Numbered from the stretch's first letter, positions 33,889-42,660 are shown. The stretch: 64,000 nucleotides of DNA from Salegentibacter holothuriorum (GCF_900168045.1 NZ_FUYY01000002.1:806001-870000); one strand, 5' to 3'. Made by a program: numbers and translations. Notes: generated by a model not told the origin, from the letters alone.

Positions 33889-36690
33889 TTAAAATGAATA
33901 GTTTACTCCAAGGCTTAAGACTGCGCCTCTCGTGTAAGATCTTACAGTTTGAGTGGCTTCCACGCCGGTGGAACTTGGTCTAATATCCTGTACTCTTTCT
34001 ATTTCTGGATTTAAAAGATTTTGGCCTCGGAACTGGAAACCCCAATGATCGCCTAAACTTTTGCTAACTATAAGATCAAGAGTTATAAAGCCTTTTTCTA
34101 TAATTTCATCGTTATAAAAAATATCGCCCTGGTTTTGGGCTTCTGGTGCGCCAAGCGCATATATTTTATCTGAAGCATAATTTCCTACTAAAGAAGCTCT
34201 AAAAGGGTTTTCGGATTCTGTAGAAACATTAACCGAACCGTTAAAGATCCAATCTGAAGCTCCCTGTAGGCCGATCTCGCTTTTATTGTTATATCTAAAA
34301 GTTCTAATAAAGGTTTCACCATCAAATACTTCTTTTAGATCCTGTTTGTGCCACATTTTTGATGCGTTAAATGCAACTTCCAGGTCTAAACCTTCTGGCG
34401 CTTCATTATCAATTACATCTAACCTGGTTTCAAGTTCTAATCCGTAAATATTAGCTTCTTCCCCGGCGTTGAAATAAGAGAAAACACCTGCTGCGCCTCT
34501 ATCCTGAACTTTATTTATAGGATCTTTAATATTTTTATAGAATCCTGTTAGTGAAATTAACTGGCCAGAAGATGGGAAAAGTTCATATTTTACATCAAAA
34601 TTCAGGTTGTTTGAAGCATCAAGATCTGGATTCCCCCGGGTAACCTGTCCTGTTTGAGAAACATATTCAAAAGGAGCAATTTCTTTAAATTCAGGTAGGG
34701 TAATAGTTTTGCTGGCCGAAAACCTAATATTTGAATTCTCGTTTGGAGAGAATTTCACATTTACACTTGGGTAAATATTGTTATAAGATTGATTGGAAAA
34801 CTGTGGTAGATTCGCAGGATAGTTGTTCACGTCAAAATCTACATTAAGTTCATCTTCCTGAAAGCGTGCTCCTAAGTTTACATTCCAGTTCTCCTTCCCG
34901 TAATTAAAGTTTACAAAACCACCATAAGACTGTAATTTGGCATTATAAAAATCGGGGGTTAGCTCTTTAACTTTCAAGTCTCCACTTCTAAAGTTATCTA
35001 TAACAAAAACACTTGATAAATTGTCTAACGAAGTGGGGTTAAAGGTGTTTGTATTGCGCTCAATAACACCAAAGAATCGGGAAACAAAATCTCTTTGTTT
35101 GTTTCTATAGCTTCCACCAAAGTCTACAAAGATATTTTTAGTATCGGCTTCGCTTTCTTCAGAATTGCCGAAGGTGATTCTGTCTTCAACATACGCATTG
35201 ATTTCATTATCCTCAATTTTTTGAGAAGACTTTCTTTGTTGGTAACCACCCGTTTCTCCCAATTGAATAAAATCTTCCCCATTGTAATTCACTTCATTTC
35301 TAATACGGTTAGGCTCATCGGCATTAACCAGGTTATAGCCCAAGCCCCAGTTTAATTCGTTATTAGCTGAAATATTATGCGTGCCGTGCAACTGGTTTAT
35401 CCATAAACGAGTTTGTTTTATATTCTGGTCACGTACAAACTGGTTAAGCCCTTCGGTAGGTCCGGTTTCTTCAAAAACAACACCTTCGCCATTTCTACCG
35501 CTTTCATAAACTTCATCGGTAAGTTTATTGATAAACAGACTTGTTGCCTTTATCTCGTTATCGTCGTTAAACTCGTAGAGCACATCTAACATCCCGGTAG
35601 TGTTATCGGTTTGAGTGAAATTCTCTACATCGGAAAAATAATCGTAGCGGTTATTGTTTCGGTATTCAGTAAATTCACCTTCTCGAAATTCAAATTTCCG
35701 AGACTGTGAAGCTGTTAAAAGTACTTTTAGGTTTTGTCCGAATTTCTTTCCGGCAGTTAGTGCATATCTTCTGTTAACGGGAGCGTATGCAGTTTTTGGG
35801 TCCCAGGACTGGTTGTAAAGAGTGTATTCAATAGGTATGTTTTGCTGATGAAATCCAGCATAAGCATTGTCTTGATTTGGGCTTACTTTAAAATTATCAA
35901 ATTGTCCTTCTACGTTTGTGTTTACGCCAAATCTAACACCAAGATCAAGTTCTTCGCTTCCTACTAATTCTCTGGATTCAATATCTATATTTCCTGAAGC
36001 CTGGTCGGCAGAATAAGAAGGGGAGTATGTTTTGCTTATTCCTACGCTTTTGATAACACGTGTTGGGAAAAGACCCAGGTCTATATTCTTGCGTTCCACA
36101 TCGTCTGACGGAATTGGTAAACCGTTTAAGGTTGTATATAAGTAACGATCACCTAAACCTCTTACAAAGATATCTCCTGAAGCTTCACTGCTGGTAACCC
36201 CGGAAATCTTAGTGGTTGCAGTGCCGGCATCAGAAACACCTATTTTAGCTAATTCCTGGGCGCCAATACTCTCCTTTATTTGTATGGCACTTTTTTGTTC
36301 CAACAATAAAGCCACTTCAGAATCCTGTCTTGAAACGGTAGAAATAACGACTTCGTCTAAAGCTGCAGCACTTGCTCCAAGCCCTGTATTTACTTCGGTA
36401 ACTTTTCCTGCAACAACTTCAACATTGGGTATTTGCAAAGTTTCATAACCTATAAAGCTAAATTCTACGCTATAAGTTCCGGGTTCAATGTTTTTTAAGG
36501 CATATAAGCCGTCAAAATCTGAAGTTGTGCCTTTATTTGTTTCTTTAATAATTACATTGGCAAAAGGTAGGGGTTCACCCTCAACTTCATTGTCTGATAA
36601 TTTCCCGGCAATCGTACCGGTAGTTTCGTTTTGCGCCTGTATTGTTATACTTAACAAAAGCAGACTTAAAATAGTTAGATAATTCTTCAT
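33889..36690 (-). CDS. TonB-dependent receptor with CarboxypepD_reg-like domain
   Basis: A 933-residue outer-membrane receptor. Signal peptide (MKNYLTILSLLLLSITIQAQ), carboxypeptidase-regulatory-like domain at residues about 25-105 (LPFANVIIKETNKGTTSDFDG, YSVEFSFIGYE), plug domain from about 110 with the conserved FVRGLGDRYLYTTLNGLPI, then a 22-strand-type barrel ending in RGAVLSLGVNYSF. It is not SusC-length and no SusD follows, so it likely imports a small ligand rather than a glycan. It is transcribed with the repeat lipoprotein and divergently from the two-component pair across 175 bases. Confidence 0.92.
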   Translation of the reverse strand: MKNYLTILSLLLLSITIQAQNETTGTIAGKLSDNEVEGEPLPFANVIIKETNKGTTSDFDGLYALKNIEPGTYSVEFSFIGYETLQIPNVEVVAGKVTEVNTGLGASAAALDEVVISTVSRQDSEVALLLEQKSAIQIKESIGAQELAKIGVSDAGTATTKISGVTSSEASGDIFVRGLGDRYLYTTLNGLPIPSDDVERKNIDLGLFPTRVIKSVGISKTYSPSYSADQASGNIDIESRELVGSEELDLGVRFGVNTNVEGQFDNFKVSPNQDNAYAGFHQQNIPIEYTLYNQSWDPKTAYAPVNRRYALTAGKKFGQNLKVLLTASQSRKFEFREGEFTEYRNNNRYDYFSDVENFTQTDNTTGMLDVLYEFNDDNEIKATSLFINKLTDEVYESGRNGEGVVFEETGPTEGLNQFVRDQNIKQTRLWINQLHGTHNISANNELNWGLGYNLVNADEPNRIRNEVNYNGEDFIQLGETGGYQQRKSSQKIEDNEINAYVEDRITFGNSEESEADTKNIFVDFGGSYRNKQRDFVSRFFGVIERNTNTFNPTSLDNLSSVFVIDNFRSGDLKVKELTPDFYNAKLQSYGGFVNFNYGKENWNVNLGARFQEDELNVDFDVNNYPANLPQFSNQSYNNIYPSVNVKFSPNENSNIRFSASKTITLPEFKEIAPFEYVSQTGQVTRGNPDLDASNNLNFDVKYELFPSSGQLISLTGFYKNIKDPINKVQDRGAAGVFSYFNAGEEANIYGLELETRLDVIDNEAPEGLDLEVAFNASKMWHKQDLKEVFDGETFIRTFRYNNKSEIGLQGASDWIFNGSVNVSTESENPFRASLVGNYASDKIYALGAPEAQNQGDIFYNDEIIEKGFITLDLIVSKSLGDHWGFQFRGQNLLNPEIERVQDIRPSSTGVEATQTVRSYTRGAVLSLGVNYSF

Positions 36691-36865
36691 TGCTGTGTTT
36701 AGTTCTCTGGTGCAAATTAACGAGGACAGTGTAAAGCCTCTGTTAAGCTGAAATTATGTGTTTATGATTATAATGTTAGCTTAAGGTTACGAAGGAGGAT
36801 AGGCTTATTAAAGTTCAAATTTATGGTTACTTTTACCCCATATTTACCAATTCAACTAAACCAAA
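36691..36865. promoter_or_regulatory. shared divergent control region of TonB receptor and two-component genes
   Basis: 175 bases between opposite starts. Spaced words CTGTTAAGCTG, ATGTTAGCTTAAGGTTACG and ATGGTTACTTTTACCC share a GTTA core and might be response-regulator sites. A TTAATTTG near 36744-36751 (minus strand) is one base from the -7 consensus. This is only suggestive. Confidence 0.35.
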
Positions 36866-37549
36866 ATGAAAAAAAAGGACATTAAAATCTTACTGGTAGA
36901 CGATGAGCCAGATATCCTGGAAATTGTTGGTTATAACCTATCTGCCGAAGGGTATCAGGTAATTACTGCAGATAATGGTGCCGATGCTGTAAAACTTGCT
37001 AAAAAGAAAAAACCACAGCTTATTATTCTGGATGTTATGATGCCCGAGATGGACGGTATTGAAGCTTGTGCACAAATAAGGAAACTACCAGAACTGGAGG
37101 AAACTATTATTACTTTTCTTACTGCTAGAGGAGAGGATTATTCTCAAATGGCTGGATTTGATGCGGGTGCAGATGATTACATTACCAAGCCTATTAAACC
37201 AAAAGTCTTAGTGAGTAAAGTGAAAGCTTTGCTTAGAAGGTTTAAAGATGATACGGCTACTTCTAATGTGGTAAAGATTAAAGATCTTATTATTAATCGG
37301 GATGAATATAAAGTGATTAAAAGTGGAGAAGAAATAATTTTACCCAGAAAAGAATTTGAACTGCTCTCATTACTGGCTTCAAAACCTGGTAAGGTTTTTA
37401 AGAGAGAAGATATTCTTGATAATGTTTGGGGAGCAGAAGTTGTGGTTGGTGGCCGCACTATAGACGTGCATATAAGAAAGTTGAGAGAAAAAATTGGGGA
37501 CGAATGTTTTAAAACCGTAAAAGGTGTTGGTTATAAGTTTGTTGTTTAA
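36866..37549 (+). CDS. OmpR/PhoB-type response regulator
   Basis: A 227-residue regulator. The receiver domain (residues 1-122) has the acidic pair DD at 12-13, the phospho-acceptor D56 in LIILDVMMPEMDG, the conserved threonine in FLTARGED and the lysine in YITKPIKP. A winged-helix DNA-binding domain follows (residues 130-227; LPRKEFELLSLLASKPG, VWGAEVVVGGRTIDVHIRKL). The stop and the kinase start share one base, so the two are translationally coupled. PhoB is the closest well-known type, so phosphate response is possible but unproven. Confidence 0.93.
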   Translation: MKKKDIKILLVDDEPDILEIVGYNLSAEGYQVITADNGADAVKLAKKKKPQLIILDVMMPEMDGIEACAQIRKLPELEETIITFLTARGEDYSQMAGFDAGADDYITKPIKPKVLVSKVKALLRRFKDDTATSNVVKIKDLIINRDEYKVIKSGEEIILPRKEFELLSLLASKPGKVFKREDILDNVWGAEVVVGGRTIDVHIRKLREKIGDECFKTVKGVGYKFVV

Positions 37550-38619
37550 TGGCAGAAAAGTTTAAACGTTCATATAAGTTTGCGATAAAGACTTCGCTGT
37601 ATATCACCGTATTTCTGAGTGTGGTATTGGCAGGTTTTGCACACTTTACTACCGGTCTTTTGCTTGGGCCCTTCTTTACTTTTATACTAATTACTTATTT
37701 CGTCTCTTTCTTTATTATTCAATATAGAGTAGAGCATTTTATTTATAAGCGAATAAAAAAAATATACGATAACGTTTCGCTTTTAGACTCCACCACTTTA
37801 AGTCCTAGCCAGGTCACTACAGATATGGCTACCCTTACCCGTGAAGTTGAAAAATTCACCAAAGATAAAAAGCTGGAGATAGATACCCTTAAAGTTCGTG
37901 AGGCCTATAGAAAAGAATTTATGGGAAATGTTTCGCACGAACTTAAAACCCCACTTTTTACCGTTCAGGGGTATATTCTCACATTGCTTGATGGTGCAAT
38001 GAAAGACAAAGCAGTGCGAAAAAAATACCTGCAGCGTGCAAGTAAAGGGGTGGAGCGACTTATTTATATTGTGCGGGATTTAGATATGATTACCAAACTG
38101 GAGACAGGAGATCTTCATTTAGAAAAAGAAGACTTTAATATTGTAGAGATAATTCAGGGGTCTTTTGATCTATTAGAAATGAAGGCTGCCAAAAAGAATA
38201 TCACCCTTACTTTTGATATTGATTACGATGAGCCTATTTGGGTGTATGGAGACAGGGATAGAATTCAGCAGGTTTTAACCAATTTGATTGTAAATTCTGT
38301 AAAGTACGGTAAAGAAGACGGGACTACAGAAATTAGTATAGAAAACCTTATTAAAAACAAGGTGATAATTAGGGTTACAGATAATGGAGAAGGGATAGAA
38401 AAAGAAAATCTCCCTCGTGTTTTTGAACGTTTCTACCGGGTAGATAAAAGTGGTTCTAGGAAAGAAGGCGGTTCGGGCTTAGGACTTTCTATTGTAAAAC
38501 ATATTATTGAAGCCCACGATGAGAAAATCTACGTAGAAAGTGTTTTTGGAGTAGGTAGCGAATTCTCATTTACCCTTGAAAAGAGCAAAAACATCCCTGA
38601 AATTAACACTGAAATCTAG
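37549..38619 (+). CDS. PhoR-like sensor histidine kinase
   Basis: A 356-residue membrane kinase. Two helices (residues about 14-34 and 38-57) with almost no periplasmic loop, then a cytoplasmic linker, the dimerisation box FMGNVSHELKTPLF with phospho-acceptor H130, and the ATP-binding domain with NLIVNSVKYG, DNGEGIEKENLPRVFERF and GGSGLGLSIVKHI. The absence of a sensory periplasmic domain is like PhoR, which senses through partner proteins. Its last 54 bases overlap the convergent glycosyltransferase gene. Confidence 0.93.
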   Translation: MAEKFKRSYKFAIKTSLYITVFLSVVLAGFAHFTTGLLLGPFFTFILITYFVSFFIIQYRVEHFIYKRIKKIYDNVSLLDSTTLSPSQVTTDMATLTREVEKFTKDKKLEIDTLKVREAYRKEFMGNVSHELKTPLFTVQGYILTLLDGAMKDKAVRKKYLQRASKGVERLIYIVRDLDMITKLETGDLHLEKEDFNIVEIIQGSFDLLEMKAAKKNITLTFDIDYDEPIWVYGDRDRIQQVLTNLIVNSVKYGKEDGTTEISIENLIKNKVIIRVTDNGEGIEKENLPRVFERFYRVDKSGSRKEGGSGLGLSIVKHIIEAHDEKIYVESVFGVGSEFSFTLEKSKNIPEINTEI

Positions 38620-39624
38620 GCTACTGAAGCCTGAAAAACTTTTCAATTCTTCTAGTTTTGAAAGCTTAAAATCTTCTTGTTGGCAAAAAGGAGCAATGCC
38701 TTGTTTCAAAAAAAAATCGGCTAAATATTGTTGTTCGTACTGGCCTGGAGTTGGAATGAGATAGGCTTTTTTCTCTAGTTTAGCCAAATCCATAATACTG
38801 GAATACCCAGAACGGCAAATAATCACATCGCTACTTAGAATTACCTCTTGCAAGGCTATGGAAGTTAGATAATTTTTGATCTCAAGATTTTTATTTTTAG
38901 AAGAAATAGTTTTTTCAGTCATAATACCTCTTACCAGAATTATTTTTTGATCTGAATTTTGAAAAGAGATAAGTAATTTTTCTTCCAGCATAGTCCGTTG
39001 TGGTTCCGGACCCGATAAGATCGCTGCATAATCATACTGTTTTTGTTGAGGTGACTTATTAAATCGGCTAAGCGGTCCAATATATTTTACGTTTTTAGGT
39101 GTTTCTTTTGCATGCCCCATAACACCGCTTAAATTGTGCTTTCCTGGAATATCGGGAATCCAGCATTCATCGAATTTTGAGATGTATTTTTGATGTATTC
39201 TGCTGCTCAAATAAGTGGTGTTTCCGCTTAAAACATTCAGCTGGTGGGTTATGAAAACAGAAGTGATATCAATATGCCGGCACCCAAATCGGTTATCAGA
39301 AATTATCCCGGTAAAGTCATGTTCGGTAATCAGGTTTATAATTGCTTTCCTTTCCAGCCTTATCGCTTTTAAAATACCTGGGGTTTCAGTAAATAATTTC
39401 CATTTAAAGGAGCTCGCATGTTTACTGTAGGAAATATTATAGGAAGGAAGTTCAAAAGTTGTAATAGAGAGAAACTCCTTTTTTAGCAATTCTAGTGCTG
39501 CACCATCAGAGGCGATAAAAACTTCAAAACCATTAAGCTGCAATTCATTAATAATAGGAATACATCTTGTAGCGTGGCCAAGTCCCCAATTTAAAACAGC
39601 CACTAAAATTCGTTTCTTCTGCAT
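38566..39624 (-). CDS. MurG-like glycosyltransferase-family protein
   Basis: A 352-residue GT-B-fold protein. The N-terminal block VLNWGLGHATRCIPI (residues 10-24) is the donor/acceptor loop equivalent; ICRSGYSSIMDLAKLEKKAYLIPTPG (near residue 265) is the nucleotide-sugar-binding region of UDP-GlcNAc-type transferases. The acceptor is unknown. A TATATTTG element ends 4 bases before the ATG, so the mRNA may be leaderless. Its 3' end overlaps the histidine kinase gene by 54 bases on the opposite strand. Confidence 0.85.
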   Translation of the reverse strand: MQKKRILVAVLNWGLGHATRCIPIINELQLNGFEVFIASDGAALELLKKEFLSITTFELPSYNISYSKHASSFKWKLFTETPGILKAIRLERKAIINLITEHDFTGIISDNRFGCRHIDITSVFITHQLNVLSGNTTYLSSRIHQKYISKFDECWIPDIPGKHNLSGVMGHAKETPKNVKYIGPLSRFNKSPQQKQYDYAAILSGPEPQRTMLEEKLLISFQNSDQKIILVRGIMTEKTISSKNKNLEIKNYLTSIALQEVILSSDVIICRSGYSSIMDLAKLEKKAYLIPTPGQYEQQYLADFFLKQGIAPFCQQEDFKLSKLEELKSFSGFSSLDFSVNFRDVFALFKGK

Positions 39625-39628
39625 AAAT

Positions 39629-39636
39629 CAAATATA
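39629..39636 (-). promoter_or_regulatory. -7 element immediately before the glycosyltransferase ATG
   Basis: TATATTTG ends 4 bases from the ATG at 39624. Transcription would start at or next to the start codon. Confidence 0.5.
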
Positions 39637-39692
39637 TTATTAAGGGCCTGTACGCTATTTTCTTTAATTTTACCAAAATATTAAATTAAGGC

Positions 39693-40367
39693 GTGGGAAG
39701 TAAGAATAAATTAAGACGATTTAGGGAGAACGAAACATTTGAAAATGTGATACAACCCTCCCGGGAAGAGCTGGAGAAAGATGAATTCAGTTTAAAAGGA
39801 AAATGGAACAAAGAGTTTTTTAAAAATGATAATCCTATAGTATTGGAGTTGGGGTGCGGGAAAGGCGAATATACCGTTGGTCTTTCTAAGCAGGATTCAG
39901 CAAAAAACTTTATAGGAATAGATATTAAGGGCGCTCGTTTTTGGAGAGGGGCAAAAACGGCTATTGAAGAGGATCTGGTAAACGTAGCTTTTTTGAGAAC
40001 CCAAATAGAATTAATAGATCGGGTCTTTGCTGAAAATGAAGTAGACGAGATCTGGATCACTTTTCCCGATCCGCAAATTAAATACAAGCGTACCAAGCAC
40101 CGATTAACAAACACTGAATTTCTTCAAAAATATAAGCATATTTTAAAAGCTGAAGGCCTGGTGAATCTTAAGACCGATAGTGAATTTATGCATGGCTATA
40201 CACTTGGTTTACTGCATGGCGAAGGTCACGAGATTCTATATGCGCATCACGATATTTATAAAAATGAATATTCACCAAAAGCAGTAAGGGAAATTCAAAC
40301 TTTCTACGAAAAACAGTATCTTGACCAGGAAAAACCTATAACTTATATTCAATTTAGAATAAAATAA
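39693..40367 (+). CDS. trmB: tRNA (guanine-N7-)-methyltransferase
   Basis: Methylates G46 of tRNA. The 224-residue SAM-dependent enzyme shows VLELGCGKGEYTVGLSK (residues about 49-65), FIGIDIKGARFWRGAK, and the signature WITFPDPQIKYKRTKHRLT (near residue 129). Translation starts at GTG 39693; no ATG lies nearby and the family N terminus (GSKNKLRRF) begins here. It is followed within 7 bases by a TTG-started LysE gene. Confidence 0.95.
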   Translation: MGSKNKLRRFRENETFENVIQPSREELEKDEFSLKGKWNKEFFKNDNPIVLELGCGKGEYTVGLSKQDSAKNFIGIDIKGARFWRGAKTAIEEDLVNVAFLRTQIELIDRVFAENEVDEIWITFPDPQIKYKRTKHRLTNTEFLQKYKHILKAEGLVNLKTDSEFMHGYTLGLLHGEGHEILYAHHDIYKNEYSPKAVREIQTFYEKQYLDQEKPITYIQFRIK

Positions 40368-40374
40368 GTCCTTT

Positions 40375-40998
40375 TTGGAAGAAACAAAACTTTTTCTAAT
40401 TACTTATTTCGCAGCCTTGCTCGGGGTAGTGCCGCCCGGTTTGGTGAATATGACCGTGGCTAAAACCTGCGTTGAAAAAGGGAAGAAAAACGGACTTTAT
40501 GTTGCGTTGGGAGCTACTATTGTAGTGGTTATTCAGGCCACTGTGGCTGTTTTACTGGCTAAATATATATTCGAAAATGAATTTGTGCAGAATATTTTAT
40601 TGCGCGCCGGTCTGGTAATATTTATTCTCCTGGCGGTTTACTTTTTTATTCAGGCAAAAAAGCGCGGTGGAATAGAGCATAAATCCCGCAAAGCAAATTC
40701 CAACAGTATTTTTAAGGGTATGCTTGTTGCGGCGCTAAATATTTTTCCCGTTCCTTATTTTGTAGCTATTGCAGGAGCCCTGAATATTGGGGTGGGAGCC
40801 TCTTACGATTGGTCCCGCATTATCACTTTTATTCTGGCTGCCTCTATGGGTAGTTTCACTACGCTATATGTTTATGTACTTTCTTTTATTAGAATTGAAA
40901 AACAAGCCGAAGCATTTTCTAAATATTCCAATTACTTTATGACGGCCCTAATGCTTATTCTGGTAATTGTAACACTTTTAAGAATCTATTACTCTTAG
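40375..40998 (+). CDS. LysE-family translocator
   Basis: A 207-residue inner-membrane exporter-like protein with about six helices. The family motif is LLGVVPPGLVNMTVAKTC near the N terminus (residues 16-33), then a basic loop (CVEKGKKNGLYVALGA). The start is TTG at 40375, because the first ATG (residue 25) would remove the conserved first helix. Substrates in this family are amino acids or other small metabolites. It sits between trmB and an alkyltransferase-like gene with 7- and 2-base gaps. Confidence 0.88.
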   Translation: MEETKLFLITYFAALLGVVPPGLVNMTVAKTCVEKGKKNGLYVALGATIVVVIQATVAVLLAKYIFENEFVQNILLRAGLVIFILLAVYFFIQAKKRGGIEHKSRKANSNSIFKGMLVAALNIFPVPYFVAIAGALNIGVGASYDWSRIITFILAASMGSFTTLYVYVLSFIRIEKQAEAFSKYSNYFMTALMLILVIVTLLRIYYS

Positions 40999-41000
40999 GT

Positions 41001-41330
41001 TTGGAAGAAAAGAACTTTTTTGAAAGGGTTTATGAAGTGGCGAGACAAATTCCAAAGGGAAGAGTAACTTCTTATGGTGCAATTGCAAAAAGTGTGGGCG
41101 CAGCAAAAAGTGCCAGGATGGTTGGTTATGCAATGAACTCGGCTAAAGTCCTAGAGGATGTTCCGGCACACAGAGTGGTGAATAGAAACGGACTCCTTAC
41201 CGGGAAAAGCCATTTTGGAGATCATAGCGCGATGCAGCAAATGTTAACTGCTGAAGGAGTTAAGATAAAAGACAATAAAGTACAGGATTTTGAAAAATAT
41301 TTTTGGGATCCTGTGAAAGAAATACAATAG
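41001..41330 (+). CDS. alkyltransferase-like (ATL) protein, MGMT family without catalytic cysteine
   Basis: A 109-residue protein corresponding to the DNA-binding domain of O6-alkylguanine-DNA methyltransferase. The active-site PCHR is replaced by PAHR (residues 55-58), so it cannot accept alkyl groups. The flipping residues Y25 (VTSYGAIA) and arginine finger R39 (SARMVGYAM) are kept. ATL proteins bind alkylated bases and recruit nucleotide excision repair. The start is TTG at 41001, two bases after the lysE-family stop. It is the third gene in a row with a non-ATG start. Confidence 0.92.
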   Translation: MEEKNFFERVYEVARQIPKGRVTSYGAIAKSVGAAKSARMVGYAMNSAKVLEDVPAHRVVNRNGLLTGKSHFGDHSAMQQMLTAEGVKIKDNKVQDFEKYFWDPVKEIQ

Positions 41331-41384
41331 GATTTTGCTTGTAAATTATGCTATAATCTCGCTTTATCCTTCAATAAATCAATT

Positions 41385-41498
41385 ATGGGTAAATACTTCG
41401 TTTTCTTAGCTTTTACACTTATATTTGCGTTTAGAATGAATCTATATAAGCTGCCTGGTTTGAGAAAAACTCTTATCACGCGGCTAAAAATATCCTGA
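41385..41498 (+). CDS. possible 37-residue membrane peptide
   Basis: ATG 41385 to TGA 41498 encodes MGKYFVFLAFTLIFAF followed by a basic tail (RKTLITRLKIS). One membrane segment is apparent. It reads the same way as its neighbours in an otherwise empty 196-base gap before mrp. No family is recognised, and chance is possible. Confidence 0.35.
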   Translation: MGKYFVFLAFTLIFAFRMNLYKLPGLRKTLITRLKIS

Positions 41499-41526
41499 TA
41501 TTTTAGGGATTATAAATATTTTTTAA

Positions 41527-42660
41527 ATGAAGTTAGACAGAAAAGAAATATTAAAATCGCTGGAAACTATTTCTGTAGCCGGAGAGGGCAAAAATATGGT
41601 AGAAAGCGGTGCTGTTCAAAATGTGATGACCTTTGGTGATGAGGTGGTTGTAGACCTGGTTTTACAAACTCCTGCTTTACATATTAAAAAGCGGGCAGAG
41701 GTAGATGTTATGAAGGCAATTCATGAACATGTAAATCAAAAAGCCAAGGTTAAAGTTAATATTAAAGTAGAATCTGCCGATAAAAAGCCGGAAATTAAAG
41801 GGAAAACTATTCCCGGAATTTCCAATATTATTGCTGTAGCTTCCGGAAAAGGAGGTGTTGGTAAATCTACGGTAACTGCTAATCTGGCGGTAACTTTATC
41901 TAAAATGGGCTTTAAAGTCGGGATTTTAGATGCTGATATTTATGGGCCGTCAATACCTATGATGTTTGATGTTGAAGCCGCGACCCCTCTTTCAGTGAAT
42001 GTTGATGGAAAATCTAAAATGAAACCTGTAGAAAGCTACGGTATAAAAATTCTTTCTATCGGCTTTTTTACCCAACCAAATCAGGCGGTGATATGGCGTG
42101 GGCCAATGGCTTCTAAAGCTTTAAATCAAATGATTTTTGATGCGGCTTGGGGCGAACTAGATTTCCTTTTGGTAGATCTTCCACCGGGAACTGGGGATAT
42201 TCATTTATCTATTATGCAATCGCTTCCAATTACTGGTTCGGTTGTAGTTAGTACACCTCAGAATGTGGCACTCGCCGATGCTAAAAAGGGAGTAGCTATG
42301 TTCCGTCAGGAAAGTATTAATGTTCCTGTTTTAGGGATAGTAGAAAATATGGCATATTTCACGCCAGAAGAACTCCCCGAGAATAAATATTATATCTTCG
42401 GAAAACAGGGGGCTAAAAATCTTGCTGAAGATATAGATGCTCCATTCCTGGGAGAAATACCATTGGTGCAAAGTTTAAGAGAATCTGGAGATATTGGCCG
42501 TCCTGCAGCTATGCAGGAGTCAACACCCCTGGAAGCTGCTTTTGAAAAAATCACCCGTGGGATGGTTCAGGAAACAGTAAATAGAAACAAGAGTCTGCCT
42601 CCAACTGAAGCGATTAAGATCACTACAATGGCAGGATGCAGCGCAGTTAAAAAGAAATAA
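41527..42660 (+). CDS. mrp: Mrp/NBP35-family Fe-S cluster carrier ATPase
   Basis: A 377-residue P-loop ATPase that carries or assembles Fe-S clusters. An N-terminal MIP18/DUF59 domain (residues 1-85) is followed by the deviant Walker A GKGGVGKSTVTANLA (near residue 107), DADIYGPSIPMMF, and LLVDLPPGTGD. The usual CxxC after ENMAYF is absent (ENMAYFTPEELPENKYY); the only C-terminal cysteine seen is in MAGCSAVKKK. An nfu-type gene begins immediately after the stop, so the pair likely work together. Confidence 0.92.
   Translation: MKLDRKEILKSLETISVAGEGKNMVESGAVQNVMTFGDEVVVDLVLQTPALHIKKRAEVDVMKAIHEHVNQKAKVKVNIKVESADKKPEIKGKTIPGISNIIAVASGKGGVGKSTVTANLAVTLSKMGFKVGILDADIYGPSIPMMFDVEAATPLSVNVDGKSKMKPVESYGIKILSIGFFTQPNQAVIWRGPMASKALNQMIFDAAWGELDFLLVDLPPGTGDIHLSIMQSLPITGSVVVSTPQNVALADAKKGVAMFRQESINVPVLGIVENMAYFTPEELPENKYYIFGKQGAKNLAEDIDAPFLGEIPLVQSLRESGDIGRPAAMQESTPLEAAFEKITRGMVQETVNRNKSLPPTEAIKITTMAGCSAVKKK

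Noticed and set aside
30229-38619. SusC/SusD-type polysaccharide utilisation locus
   Set aside because: No SusD homologue or glycan hydrolase lies near the TonB receptor.
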